Source: Actinomycetospora endophytica (GTDB lineage: Bacteria > Actinomycetota > Actinomycetes > Mycobacteriales > Pseudonocardiaceae). From it: 64,000 bases of DNA. Location: positions 62,001-126,000 of the forward strand of contig NZ_JAJNDB010000010.1 of the NCBI RefSeq assembly GCF_021026375.1, given 5' to 3'. Shown here piece after piece: positions 1 to 7,585 of this stretch. The position numbers and the translations under genes were made by a program. How positions within the stretch are numbered: position 1 is the stretch's first letter; each line of letters begins with the position of its first letter. A model generated the notes under the pieces. That model had not been told where the DNA came from and did no database searches. It saw only the letters and a program-made list of their open reading frames with translations.

Positions 1-270
1 GCTTCGGTCCTCCGGTCCCGGACCGCCGGCCTGCGGGGCGAGGTGGCGGGTGAGCAGCTCCGCCAGGATCGCGTCCTTGTTCGGGAAGTACTGGTAGAGC
101 GAGCCGATCGAGACCCGGGCGCGCTCGGCGATGCGGTTCGTGGTGCCCGCGGCGTACCCGTACTCGGCGAGAACGTGAGCAGCCGCCGTGAGGATGCGCT
201 CGCGGGTGAGCTCGGCCCGCACCTGACGGGGCTGTTTGCGCGGCTCCAGGCGACGGTGCTCCGGGCGCAT
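1..270 (-). CDS. TetR family transcriptional regulator, N-terminal part (cut by window edge)
   Basis: Reading leftwards from ATG at 270, the frame stays open for 90 codons to the window edge. It encodes a Lys/Arg-rich start followed by a TetR-type helix-turn-helix: TNRIAERARVSIGSLYQYF and then PNKDAIL, at about residues 45-70. Such proteins are dimeric DNA-binding repressors with a C-terminal ligand domain, which lies outside the window. It is transcribed away from the O-methyltransferase gene at 338, with a 67-bp shared gap, so it may control that gene. The HTH makes the family assignment firm; the ligand is unknown. Confidence 0.85.
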   Translation of the reverse strand, partial: MRPEHRRLEPRKQPRQVRAELTRERILTAAAHVLAEYGYAAGTTNRIAERARVSIGSLYQYFPNKDAILAELLTRHLAPQAGGPGPEDRS

Positions 271-337
271 GCCGCTCCTCACGACGGCGGGCGAAAGCGA
301 GTTTCGCCCGGGGTGAAGGTTTACTCACAATAGTGCC

Positions 338-1027
338 ATGACCAGCCGCGATCCCCTCACGCTCCTCGATCCGCAGGCTGCCGCCGTGCTGCGCCGCCTG
401 CACGCGGCGAACGACCGGCAGCTGCCGACGCTCCTTCTGCGGCTCGTCCCCGACCTGCCCGCGCTCGCGCTAGGGCGCCCCCGACGAGCGAATCCCACGG
501 CGGCCGACGACATGGGCGACGCGTTCCTCGCGCTCGGCCGTGAGCAGGCCGCCTACTGCTACGCGCAGGCCCGCGCGGTGCAGGCGCGGCGGGTCGTCGA
601 GTTCGGGACGTCGTTCGGGGTCTCGACGATCTGGCTGGCCGCCGCCGTGCGCGACAACGGCGGCGGCACGGTGATCGGCACCGAGATGGTCCCGGCGAAG
701 GCGGAGCGCGCCCGCGACCACGTCCGGGAGGCGGGCTTGGCGGATCACGTCGACATCCGCGTCGGGAACGCCCTGGAGACCCTCCGCGACCTCGATGGTC
801 CGGTCGACCTCATGCTCAACGACGGCTTCCCCGACGCGGCCCTCGACGTGCTCCGCCTCGTCGCTCCACACCTGCGCCCGGGCGCGGTGGTGATCACGGA
901 CAACGTCGGGGTGATGCGCGGCGACTACGCCGACTACGTGGCCTGGGTCCGGCACCCGGCGAACGGCTTCGTCTCGGTCCGCCTGCCCTACAAGGGCGGC
1001 ACCGAGGTGTCGGTCCGGGTGGGCTGA
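338..1027 (+). CDS. SAM-dependent O-methyltransferase family protein
   Basis: The 229-residue protein has a class I methyltransferase core: VVEFGTSFGVSTIWLAAAV (motif I, about residues 86-104), an acidic GTEMVP after the second strand, and LMLNDGFP at motif IV. It resembles the catechol-O-methyltransferase-like family 3 enzymes of about 220 residues, so transfer of a methyl group from SAM to a small acceptor is expected. The acceptor cannot be read from sequence. It lies divergent from a TetR gene, a common regulator-target arrangement. The ATG start follows directly on the shared promoter gap. Confidence 0.75.
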   Translation: MTSRDPLTLLDPQAAAVLRRLHAANDRQLPTLLLRLVPDLPALALGRPRRANPTAADDMGDAFLALGREQAAYCYAQARAVQARRVVEFGTSFGVSTIWLAAAVRDNGGGTVIGTEMVPAKAERARDHVREAGLADHVDIRVGNALETLRDLDGPVDLMLNDGFPDAALDVLRLVAPHLRPGAVVITDNVGVMRGDYADYVAWVRHPANGFVSVRLPYKGGTEVSVRVG

Positions 1028-1074
1028 GGTCGTCGCGCGAGGATGGCGGTCCGGATCCCGGCCAGAGGAGCGAG

Positions 1075-1500
1075 ATGACCCCGCCGACGCCGTTCGAGGT
1101 CTACGAGTCGGGCGCGCTGCTGCACGGGACGAAGGCCGACCTCGCCGTCGGCGACCAGCTGGTGCCCGGCCGCGAGTCGAACTTCGAGGCCGGACGGATC
1201 ATGAACCACGTCTACGTGACGGCCACCCTCGACGCCGCGACGTGGGGCGCCGAACTGGCCGCCGGCGAGGGCCGAGGCCGCATCTACGTCGTCGAACCCA
1301 CCGGCGCGCTCGAGGACGACCCCAACGTCACCGACAAGAAGCTGCCCGGCAACCCCACCCGCTCCTACCGGACCACCGAGCCCGTCCGCGTCGTCGGGGA
1401 GATCGAGGACTGGGTCGGGCACACGCCCGAGCAGCTGCAGGCGATGCAGAACGGCCTCGACGACCTCCGCCGACGAGGGCTCGCCGTCATCTACGACTGA
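1075..1500 (+). CDS. arr: NAD(+)--rifampin ADP-ribosyltransferase (Arr family)
   Basis: The 141-residue protein matches the Arr family in length and along its whole sequence: FEVYESGALLHGTKADL near the N-terminus, ESNFEAGRIMNHVYVTATLD in the middle, GRIYVVEPTG, and DPNVTDKKLPGNPTRSYRT before the C-terminal helix. Arr enzymes transfer ADP-ribose from NAD+ to a hydroxyl of rifamycins and so inactivate them; chromosomal copies are common in actinobacteria. A clear AGAGGAG ribosome-binding site precedes the ATG. No mobile element flanks it, so an intrinsic copy is more likely than recent acquisition. Whether it confers resistance here is inferred. Confidence 0.93.
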   Translation: MTPPTPFEVYESGALLHGTKADLAVGDQLVPGRESNFEAGRIMNHVYVTATLDAATWGAELAAGEGRGRIYVVEPTGALEDDPNVTDKKLPGNPTRSYRTTEPVRVVGEIEDWVGHTPEQLQAMQNGLDDLRRRGLAVIYD

Positions 1501-1559
1501 CCGCACCCGAACCCTGTCGGTGCCGGTGGGTACGGTCCCGCGACGTCGGAGGGTGAGGC

Positions 1560-2096
1560 ATGGGTGAGTACGACGACTGGACCGCCGAGGCCGCGAGGCT
1601 GCTCGGAGCGCTGGGTCGCGAGCGGGTGCCGGCGTTCGAGTACGCCCTGATCGACGGGCTCGCGAAGTGGCTGTTCTCCGACGCCAACCCCGGCGCGGAC
1701 TACGACGACGACGCGGCGGCCCAGGTCATCTCGGTCCTGTTCGGTGCGTTCAGCGACGCGCACGAGATCGAGCCGCCCACCAGCCCACCCGACGACGACG
1801 GGGTCGGGACGGCCCGCGACGCGCTCGTCGCCGGCGCGCACCAGCTCTCCGAGGGACCCGGCGTCACCACCCTGATCATGCGGGTGATGCCCGCCATCAA
1901 GGGCGAGCTGACGGCGCACACCGGCGACCCGGGCAAGCAGCTCCACAGCGCCTACTTCTACCTCCTGCTTGCGGTCGCGAGCGGGACGGGCGAGCTCGGC
2001 AGTCCTGAGGTCGCCGAAGGGCTGCTGGCTTCGTTCACGGGGTGGGACGGGCTGTTCGCGTCGGGAGCGGTTCCGCGGCCCACGCCTCAGGACTGA
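1560..2096 (+). CDS. Hypothetical protein, 178 residues
   Basis: I do not recognise this family. The protein is acidic and mostly helical, with no signal peptide or membrane segment. The start is well supported by GGAGGGTGAG just upstream of the ATG and by strong G/C bias at third codon positions. A helical segment (GLAKWLFSDANPG) and an acidic linker rich in Asp and Pro (about residues 76-90) separate two alpha-helical halves. It stands alone in the same direction as arr, 59 bp downstream, and is followed by lower-GC non-coding DNA. Confidence 0.6.
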   Translation: MGEYDDWTAEAARLLGALGRERVPAFEYALIDGLAKWLFSDANPGADYDDDAAAQVISVLFGAFSDAHEIEPPTSPPDDDGVGTARDALVAGAHQLSEGPGVTTLIMRVMPAIKGELTAHTGDPGKQLHSAYFYLLLAVASGTGELGSPEVAEGLLASFTGWDGLFASGAVPRPTPQD

Positions 2097-2331
2097 CAGC
2101 CCTTTCTCATCCACCGACGACGGGTGCTGTCGACAAAAGGTTCCCGCAGTTTGCCGAAACACCGGGAACAGTCCACCGAACCCCATTGCGTCACCTGTTC
2201 GGCGTAAGAAGAGTTATGCATGGGCCGTTGATGTCGCTTTCTGTGATACTGCATTCCACGCGCGCGGCGATGGGCCACTGAAGGGCGCAGTAAACGCGTC
2301 GTGGAATGACAGATGGTGACAGGGGGAAGTC
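2097..2331 (+). promoter_or_regulatory. Intergenic leader of the tandem 71-residue genes, with a 9-bp inverted repeat
   Basis: This 235-bp gap is visibly less GC-rich than its neighbours. It contains CATTCCACG at 2252-2260 and its exact complement CGTGGAATG at 2300-2308, able to form a hairpin of 9 bp with a 39-base loop. A strong purine-rich ribosome-binding site (AGGGGGAAG) lies just before the ATG at 2332. It probably holds the promoter and 5' UTR for the next two genes. No coding frame in it looks real. Confidence 0.4.
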
Positions 2332-2547
2332 ATGCGACGACTCGCTCCGCACGAGAGCTCCCGATACCGCGCGGCCGCCGCCTATGCCCGCCGGGTCTAC
2401 CCCGGACTGCTGGGCGAGCTGATCTGCCGCGAGATCGAGCGGGCGGTCGACCTGGGATATCGCGACGATCGCGACGCCCTGGTCCCGCGCCTGGTCGACG
2501 ACATCCTCCATCGGCCGACCGCCCTCAGCCGGGCTGGCTCGTCATGA
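2332..2547 (+). CDS. Small hypothetical protein, copy 1 of a tandem pair (71 residues)
   Basis: This short gene has a good AGGGGGAAG ribosome-binding site. It encodes a soluble basic/acidic helical protein with a core PGLLGELICREIERAVDLGY followed by DALVPRLVDDIL. The core aligns residue for residue with the next gene (PGALGELVERELKAWADFGY, then RLIPRLADEIL), so the two arose by tandem duplication. The stop overlaps the start of copy 2 (ATGA), implying translational coupling. I know no function for the family; there are no catalytic or metal motifs. Confidence 0.65.
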   Translation: MRRLAPHESSRYRAAAAYARRVYPGLLGELICREIERAVDLGYRDDRDALVPRLVDDILHRPTALSRAGSS

Positions 2548-2759
2548 CGGTCAGTGAGCCATTCCCCAACGCGGCCGACCGTTCCCGCTGCCGGAGCGCT
2601 GCGACCCACGCACGGGCGTTCCAGCCCGGGGCCTTGGGCGAGTTGGTCGAACGCGAACTCAAGGCCTGGGCCGATTTCGGATACCGGTTCGACGGCGATC
2701 GCCTCATCCCGCGCCTCGCCGACGAGATACTCGAGGCGGCATCGAGCCCGGCCCGGTGA
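2544..2759 (+). CDS. Small hypothetical protein, copy 2 of a tandem pair (71 residues)
   Basis: This gene starts at the ATG that overlaps the stop of copy 1 by four bases. It has exactly the same length (71 residues) and shares the PGxLGEL...GYR.D.D.L.PRL.D.IL pattern. The N-terminal third is diverged and the C-terminus ends in a short Ala/Ser tail. Being coupled and paralogous, the two products may form a hetero-oligomer; this is inference. No homolog of known function is recognised. Confidence 0.65.
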   Translation: MTVSEPFPNAADRSRCRSAATHARAFQPGALGELVERELKAWADFGYRFDGDRLIPRLADEILEAASSPAR

Positions 2760-2805
2760 CGGCCACCCCTGCGCCGGCCGCCGCTTTCCCCCTACCGTTC
2801 TGAGT

Positions 2806-3720
2806 GTGGCCACACTCCTGACCGAGGACGACCTCACCGAGATCACCCACGACGCCATCGTCGCCGACGATCCGGGCCCCGCGATCGACACGCTGCTCGC
2901 CGTCGTCGACGAGGGGCGACTGGCCGACGAGGCCGACCGGACCTACGCACTCGGCCTCGCCGCGGACCTCGCCGAGAAGCGCCGAGACGGCGACCAGGCC
3001 ATCGCCCTCTCGCGGCGGTCGGTGACGGCGGCGCAGGGCACGGACGAGGAGAACTGGACCCGCGGCCGGCACGCCGACCTGCTGCTGCGGTTCGGGCACG
3101 ACGACGAGGGCATGCGCGAGGCCCGCGCGCTGCGCCACCTGCTGACCCGCGACGAGATGGCCGCGCTCTACGTGACCGAGGCGCTCACCGAGAACGGCCG
3201 CGCCGAGCTGGCCGAGGAGTGGTTGACGACCGCGCTGGCGACAGCCGTCGACATCGTCGAGCGCGCGGAAACCGGGTCCACCGCGAGAGAAGAAGCCGAG
3301 GAGATCGAGTACGCCCTCGCCACGAAGCGGCGCGCCGTCCGCCGGGATCTCGGGCTGCCACCGGACGAGATCGACCAGGAGATGGACGAGCTCGAGGGCG
3401 ACTCCCCCGAGCCCGAGATGCTGTTCTGGCCCGAGGCCGCGTTCGACCAGATGCTCGCCACGTTCCCGGACCGCGCGGAGTCGCTCGGCGCGACGTGGGA
3501 GGAGCACCGGATGTACGTCGAGCAGGTCCTGCTGGAGGTGGGCCCGATGCCGGTCGAGGTCGCGACCCCGGAGCTGCTCACGGCGACCCTCGAGGGCGAG
3601 GATGTCGAGGCGGTCGCCTCCGGGCCGTTGCTCGAGTGGCCGCCCGGTCGGAACGACCCGTGCTGGTGCGGCTCCCGCACCAAGTACAAGAAGTGCTGTC
3701 TCCCGCGGACCCGGAGCTGA
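2806..3720 (+). CDS. SEC-C zinc-motif protein with TPR-like helical body
   Basis: The 304-residue protein begins at GTG 2806; the open frame extends further upstream but without coding character. Most of it is alpha-helical, resembling tetratricopeptide-type repeats (for example LADEADRTYALGLAADLAE and the ALSRRSVTAAQG region). It ends in a classic SEC-C motif, GRNDPCWCGSRTKYKKCC, whose Cys pairs bind zinc. SEC-C tails occur in SecA and in many uncharacterised bacterial proteins and are thought to mediate protein or nucleic acid binding. The next gene starts 3 bp after its stop. Confidence 0.8.
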   Translation: MATLLTEDDLTEITHDAIVADDPGPAIDTLLAVVDEGRLADEADRTYALGLAADLAEKRRDGDQAIALSRRSVTAAQGTDEENWTRGRHADLLLRFGHDDEGMREARALRHLLTRDEMAALYVTEALTENGRAELAEEWLTTALATAVDIVERAETGSTAREEAEEIEYALATKRRAVRRDLGLPPDEIDQEMDELEGDSPEPEMLFWPEAAFDQMLATFPDRAESLGATWEEHRMYVEQVLLEVGPMPVEVATPELLTATLEGEDVEAVASGPLLEWPPGRNDPCWCGSRTKYKKCCLPRTRS

Positions 3721-3723
3721 GCT

Positions 3724-4221
3724 GTGCCGGAACGATCGTCGCCGGGCTCCTTCGACGTGCTGCTCGCCGACGAACGCACCCAGCTCGACGCGTTCGTCGA
3801 GGAGTACCGCCGCGCCATCGAGGCCACCCTCGACGGTCTGTCCGAGGAGCAGGCCCGCCGCCGGCTCGTCCCCTCGGCGACGACGCTGCTCGGACTCCTC
3901 AAGCACGTCACCTGGATGCAGCGCGTCTGGTTCGAGGAGTGCGTCGGCGGCCGGCCCCGCCAGGAGCTCGGCCTGGTGGGGAGCCCGGACGAGTCGTTCC
4001 GGCTCACCACCGCCGACACGGTCGCCTCGGTCACCGCCGCCCACCGTGAGGCGTGCGCGACGGCCCGGGAGGCGGTTACGAGCCTGTCTCTCGACGCCGT
4101 CGTGACCGGCCATCGGAGCGGGCCCCGCACGCTGCGCTGGGTCTATCTGCAGGTTCTGCGGGAGCTCGCCCATCACAGCGGGCACGCCGACATCCTGCGC
4201 GAACAGGTGCTCGCGGACTGA
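3724..4221 (+). CDS. DinB-like (DUF664) putative metalloenzyme
   Basis: The 165-residue protein shows the DinB/YfiT four-helix pattern. One histidine lies in LLGLLKHVTWMQRVWFEE and further ones near the C-terminus in LRELAHHSGHADILRE, the typical spaced metal ligands of DUF664 proteins. In actinobacteria many members are thiol (mycothiol)-dependent S-transferases, but the substrate here is unknown. GTG start 3 bp after the SEC-C gene, so co-transcribed with it. Confidence 0.8.
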   Translation: MPERSSPGSFDVLLADERTQLDAFVEEYRRAIEATLDGLSEEQARRRLVPSATTLLGLLKHVTWMQRVWFEECVGGRPRQELGLVGSPDESFRLTTADTVASVTAAHREACATAREAVTSLSLDAVVTGHRSGPRTLRWVYLQVLRELAHHSGHADILREQVLAD

Positions 4222-4264
4222 GCGCCCAGGCGGCGGCCCGCGCGACCACCGACACTCACCGGTG

Positions 4265-4909
4265 ATGGGATCACCACTGGACCGGTTCGACGGCTGGATC
4301 GGCGGCCTGGGCACGGCGTCCGGGCTGCGCCTCGTCGTCGGGCACTGGCCGTCGTCGCCCTATGGCGCGTTCACCGACGTCATGGTCGAGCACGCCGACG
4401 GCCACCGGGTGCTGCTCGCCCCGGACCAGCAGGTCGCGGACTTCGTCAGCGCCACCTACACCTTCGACGAGGTCCGGCTCGTGCCGGTCGAGCTCGTCAA
4501 GGACGACCACCGGGCACATCTGACCGCCGGCGACCTCACCGCCACGCTCCACCTCGGCCGCCGCGACCTCCTCGGCCTGCTCCTCCGCGCCGTCCCGACG
4601 CGGCTCGCCACCGCCCCGCGCTGGATCGCCACCATCGACGCGATCGCCCGCCGCGTGCTGCCCGGCGTCCGCACCGTCGGGAGCGCGGGCGGCGGACGCA
4701 CCGAGTACTACGGCGCCCGCGACCTGCACCGCATCACCGCCGCGACCGTCCACGTCGACGGCCAGGACCAGGGCGCCATGACGCCCGTGAAGCCACCGGT
4801 CCGCTTCGGGTTCGGATCCACCCCGACGACGCCGTCGTGGGTCCGGATCACGACGCTCGTCCGGACCGATTCTCCGAAACGCGACATCTCGGGAGGCTCG
4901 CCCGCCTAG
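4265..4909 (+). CDS. Conserved hypothetical protein, 214 residues
   Basis: The protein opens GSPLDRFDGWIGGLGTASG and has a beta-rich N-terminal half (LVVGHWPSSPYGAFTDVMVE, HRVLLAPDQQVADFVSATY). This resembles an actinobacterial conserved family of unknown role that I recognise only as a pattern. No signal peptide, membrane segment or catalytic motif. An in-frame GTG immediately precedes the ATG chosen here. It follows the DinB gene by about 40 bp and precedes the WXG-like gene by 10 bp, so it may be co-transcribed with both. Confidence 0.65.
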   Translation: MGSPLDRFDGWIGGLGTASGLRLVVGHWPSSPYGAFTDVMVEHADGHRVLLAPDQQVADFVSATYTFDEVRLVPVELVKDDHRAHLTAGDLTATLHLGRRDLLGLLLRAVPTRLATAPRWIATIDAIARRVLPGVRTVGSAGGGRTEYYGARDLHRITAATVHVDGQDQGAMTPVKPPVRFGFGSTPTTPSWVRITTLVRTDSPKRDISGGSPA

Positions 4910-4919
4910 CGTCGGCGCG

Positions 4920-6086
4920 GTGGGCGTCGACGAGATCGTCTCCGAGGTCGGACTGTGGTGGCCGTCCGCGGACGAGGAGAAGCTGCGCGAGGCAGCACGG
5001 GCCTGGGCGCGGATGGCGGGGGCGCTGGACGGGGCGGTCGACGTCGGCCGCGCGGGCGCCGCCCAGGCCACCACCCACTGGGCCGGTGACGCTGCTCGGA
5101 TGTTCGCTGCGGCCTGGCAGCAGCATGAGCAGACGCTGCACGACGACGCCGTCGGTGCCCGGGCCCTGAGCGCGGCGCTCACCGAGTACGCCGACGCCGT
5201 CGCGGACGCCAAGCGCCGGGTCGAGGAACTGGCGATGACGGCGGGCGCGACGATCGTCGCCGGGGTCGGGCTCGCGTGGCTGACGTTCGGGACGTCGGCC
5301 GCGGCGGCCGCCGGGGTGAGCGCGAGCCTCGTCGCGGCGGCGAGCGCGATCGGGGTCGAGCTGTCCGCGACGGCGGCGACGATCGTCGCCGGAGCGCTGG
5401 TCGGGATCACGTTCGGCGCGGTCGAGGGCGCCGTCGTGAACATGGCGGTCACGCAGCCGCTGCGCGTCCAGGCCTTTCACGACGGCGGGTACTCGACCGC
5501 TGAGGTCGCCACGTCGGCGACGGCGGGTGGGCTGCTGAGCGGTGCTCTGGGTGGGGTCGCGGCCGGGGTGCGCCCTGTCGCCGGCGGTGCCCCTGCGCCG
5601 AGGTCCGCCGCCGAGGACCTCGCCGAACTCGACAGCCGCATCACCGCCGCCCTCGACCCGGCCAACCGCGGCGCGCTCGGCCCGCTCTTCAGGGTCGGCC
5701 TCCACGAGACCCCGACCGCCACGTTCACCCCGGCGCAACGACCCGCCGCGACGCTCCTCGAGGACGAGGGCCACAGCGTCCACGCCCGCCCCGATCCCGC
5801 CGCGCTCGTCCGCTCCTCCCCCGCCGACGGCGGCCGGCTCACCGAGCTGATGCGCCCCGCCGAGCCGACCGGCGCCGCCGTCGAGAACGCGATCCTGGAG
5901 GCCAACGGAAGGCTCGCCCGCAACGGCAGCGGCGACATCGTCGTCGACGCCCGCGGCACCACGCTGGACGAGAACGCCGCCGGTGAGGGCCTCGTCGCCG
6001 CCATCACCCGGATCATGAGCCAGGGCCACGAGCCGCCCGACTCGATCCGCTTCGTGTTCGACGACCGCAGCATCTGGTTCCCGTGA
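4920..6086 (+). CDS. WXG100-like N-terminus fused to a hydrophobic segment and a possible nuclease-type toxin tail
   Basis: The 388-residue protein (GTG start) has three parts. Residues 1-105 are a helical hairpin with a W-A-G turn at 54-56, typical of WXG100/LXG-like ESX substrates. Residues about 105-180 are very rich in Ala/Gly/Val and probably insert in membranes. Residues about 250-388 (AATLLEDEGHSVHARPDP through RFVFDDRSIWFP) look like the compact nuclease-fold tail of CdiA/WapA-type polymorphic toxins. The toxin idea is inference; no catalytic residues can be assigned firmly. Its stop overlaps the next WXG-like gene, a usual arrangement for ESX substrate pairs. Confidence 0.6.
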   Translation: MGVDEIVSEVGLWWPSADEEKLREAARAWARMAGALDGAVDVGRAGAAQATTHWAGDAARMFAAAWQQHEQTLHDDAVGARALSAALTEYADAVADAKRRVEELAMTAGATIVAGVGLAWLTFGTSAAAAAGVSASLVAAASAIGVELSATAATIVAGALVGITFGAVEGAVVNMAVTQPLRVQAFHDGGYSTAEVATSATAGGLLSGALGGVAAGVRPVAGGAPAPRSAAEDLAELDSRITAALDPANRGALGPLFRVGLHETPTATFTPAQRPAATLLEDEGHSVHARPDPAALVRSSPADGGRLTELMRPAEPTGAAVENAILEANGRLARNGSGDIVVDARGTTLDENAAGEGLVAAITRIMSQGHEPPDSIRFVFDDRSIWFP

Positions 6087-6403
6087 CCGCCGACGACGGG
6101 TTCGCGACCCAGCCGGGCGAGCTGACCGCGGCGGCCGGACGGTTCGACGAGGCCGCGGGGATCGTCGCCGACGCGCTCACGGCGCTGCGCAGCACGCTCG
6201 ACGGCCTCGGGAACTACCTCGGGACCGACGACCAGGCCCGGACGTTCGCCACGCAGTACGAGCCGAAGGCCGCCGAGGGACTGGCCGCGATCGACCACGA
6301 AGTCGGGAGTGCCCGTTCGGTCGGCGACGCCCTCCGCGCCACCGCACTGGACTACCAGCGCCACGACAACGGCGTCGCCGACCACCTGCAGCCACCACGC
6401 TGA
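6083..6403 (+). CDS. Small WXG100/ESX-like protein (partner of the preceding gene)
   Basis: The 106-residue protein has the length and two-helix pattern of ESAT-6-like proteins. The central turn reads NYLGTDDQARTFATQYEPKA, where Y-L-G takes the place of the canonical W-x-G. GTG start inside the stop of the upstream gene (GTGA) gives tight translational coupling. It is likely a secreted partner or chaperone for the upstream protein in type VII secretion. It does not look like a typical acidic immunity protein, so if the upstream product is a toxin its immunity gene is not obvious. No ESX machinery is in the window. Confidence 0.65.
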   Translation: MTADDGFATQPGELTAAAGRFDEAAGIVADALTALRSTLDGLGNYLGTDDQARTFATQYEPKAAEGLAAIDHEVGSARSVGDALRATALDYQRHDNGVADHLQPPR

Positions 6404-6498
6404 CCGTCCGGATCCACCGCATCGGTGGACGAGACGACCCCGCCGAACGCACTAGCGTCGATGGTCCGAACGCGTAGCGGGAGAAAGGCGGTCGTCGG

Positions 6499-6690
6499 AT
6501 GATCCGGGTACTTCGCGATCTCGTGGTCGAGGCCGTCTTCGCGGGCGCCATGACGAGCCTGGTGCTCGGTTACGGCGCGGTCGGCCTGGTCCTGCTGCTC
6601 GTCGGCGCGATCATGCTCAGCCTGGTCCTGTCCGGGCACCGCTATATGGCGTTCGGGGCGAGCAAGAAGCTGACGACGATCAACCTCTGA
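6499..6690 (+). CDS. Small membrane protein, 63 residues
   Basis: A single long hydrophobic stretch (GYGAVGLVLLLVGAIMLSLV, about residues 25-45) follows an amphipathic start (MIRVLRDLVVEAVF) and precedes a short Lys-rich tail. GGGAGAAAGG upstream of the ATG is a strong ribosome-binding site. The family is not recognised. It sits alone at the border of the decayed, lower-GC patch. Confidence 0.5.
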   Translation: MIRVLRDLVVEAVFAGAMTSLVLGYGAVGLVLLLVGAIMLSLVLSGHRYMAFGASKKLTTINL

Positions 6691-7180
6691 CGTCGTCGGG
6701 GCCCAGCAGTTCGACGGCGAGCGTGCGCGCCTCCCGGACGAGGGTTCCGGCGACTCGCCCCGGGTCGCGAGCACGACCGGGCGTGGGCGCGACGTCGTCG
6801 ATCGGGATCTGCACGAGGTCGTGGTGGAAACCGGTGCTGGCCGGGCTCCGCGGCATCGAGTCCGCCCGGGATGTCGCGTGCGGACGAACATCGGTGACGA
6901 GCTTCCCGACGGCGCCCTCGCTGACGTCGCGAAGTTGGCGGCGGCTGGGCATCTGACGGTGCCAATCGCGCGGACGTTCGCGCTCGAGGAGTACCTGACG
7001 ACGTTCGAGATGAGCGCCTCGAACCGGGCCGGCAGGAAGGTGCTGCTCATCCGTAGTCGGGTGCGGCACCTGGCGCTGACCAGCGAAACGATGCTCGGCA
7101 GTGCGCCTCGTGATCGTGTGGAACCGAACGGCCTGTACGTGTCTCCAAGGGGGTGAAGACCACTTCACGGGAGGCAAGAC
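6691..7180 (+). other. Decayed, lower-GC intergenic region
   Basis: No intact gene can be supported here. The plus strand carries a remnant of an oxidoreductase (next entry). The minus strand, between about 6683 and 6865, stays open and reads like the end of another protein (HDLVQIPIDDVAPTPGRA...) but lacks a start or recognisable domain. Base composition drops compared with flanking genes, and the composition shift continues into the secreted-protein gene downstream. This fits an old insertion or deletion scar. Confidence 0.5.
6902..7051 (+). pseudogene. C-terminal remnant of a zinc-type alcohol dehydrogenase/quinone oxidoreductase
   Basis: The frame encodes LADVAKLAAAGHLTVPIART, then F-x-LEEYLTTFEMS and GRKVLLI. 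This is the usual last 50 residues of MDR-family NADP-dependent oxidoreductases (helix, then the return strand before the C-terminal GK[LV]LL). The Rossmann fold and N-terminal catalytic domain are absent upstream, and the frame runs past the normal end for about 35 unrelated codons. It is therefore a broken gene fragment. Confidence 0.6.
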
Positions 7181-7585
7181 ATGAAGCTCAGCCTCGCTCT
7201 TCTCATCGCCGGGGTCGTCACCGCGAGTCTGCTCGTGCCTGCCTCGGCGGCCGCCACTGAGAACGCCCCACGATCGGTCATCCCGCAGTGCACCGACATC
7301 AGCTTCAGGGGAAACACCGGACAGATCAACATCCGAACGAGCCCGAACCGCTTCGTCGCGTGGAACATTGCCATGTACGAGAGCTGGCGCAACGATGGTC
7401 CGTGGAAAGCTGACGTCTACGTGAACAACCGGAAGGTCGACCACAAGGACCAGGACTACCAGCCACATGGCAGCGTCAACCCTGCCGACCTGCCGCCTGG
7501 CTCGTTCGTATCCATCGAGGCCTGGCACACGGATCGCTTCGGAGCGGAGCACTACTTTGTCCCGAACCAATGCTTTGTCCCATGA
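7181..7585 (+). CDS. Small secreted protein, 134 residues
   Basis: A clear Sec signal peptide (MKLSLALLIAGVVTASLLVP, cleavage near ASAAA) is followed by about 108 mature residues. Two cysteines, near the start (about residue 37) and end (about 131) of the mature part, could form a disulfide joining the termini. The mature part is rich in Asn, Tyr and Trp and is beta-like (NIRTSPNRFVAWNIAMY, WKADVYVNNRKV). GGGAGG precedes the ATG. Codon usage is less GC-biased than neighbouring genes, suggesting horizontal origin. Function unknown. Confidence 0.65.
   Translation: MKLSLALLIAGVVTASLLVPASAAATENAPRSVIPQCTDISFRGNTGQINIRTSPNRFVAWNIAMYESWRNDGPWKADVYVNNRKVDHKDQDYQPHGSVNPADLPPGSFVSIEAWHTDRFGAEHYFVPNQCFVP

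Noticed and set aside
2704..4314. Minus-strand open frame of 536 codons opposite the SEC-C and DinB genes
   Set aside because: Composition is typical of a mirror frame. The plus strand has recognised domains and ribosome-binding sites.
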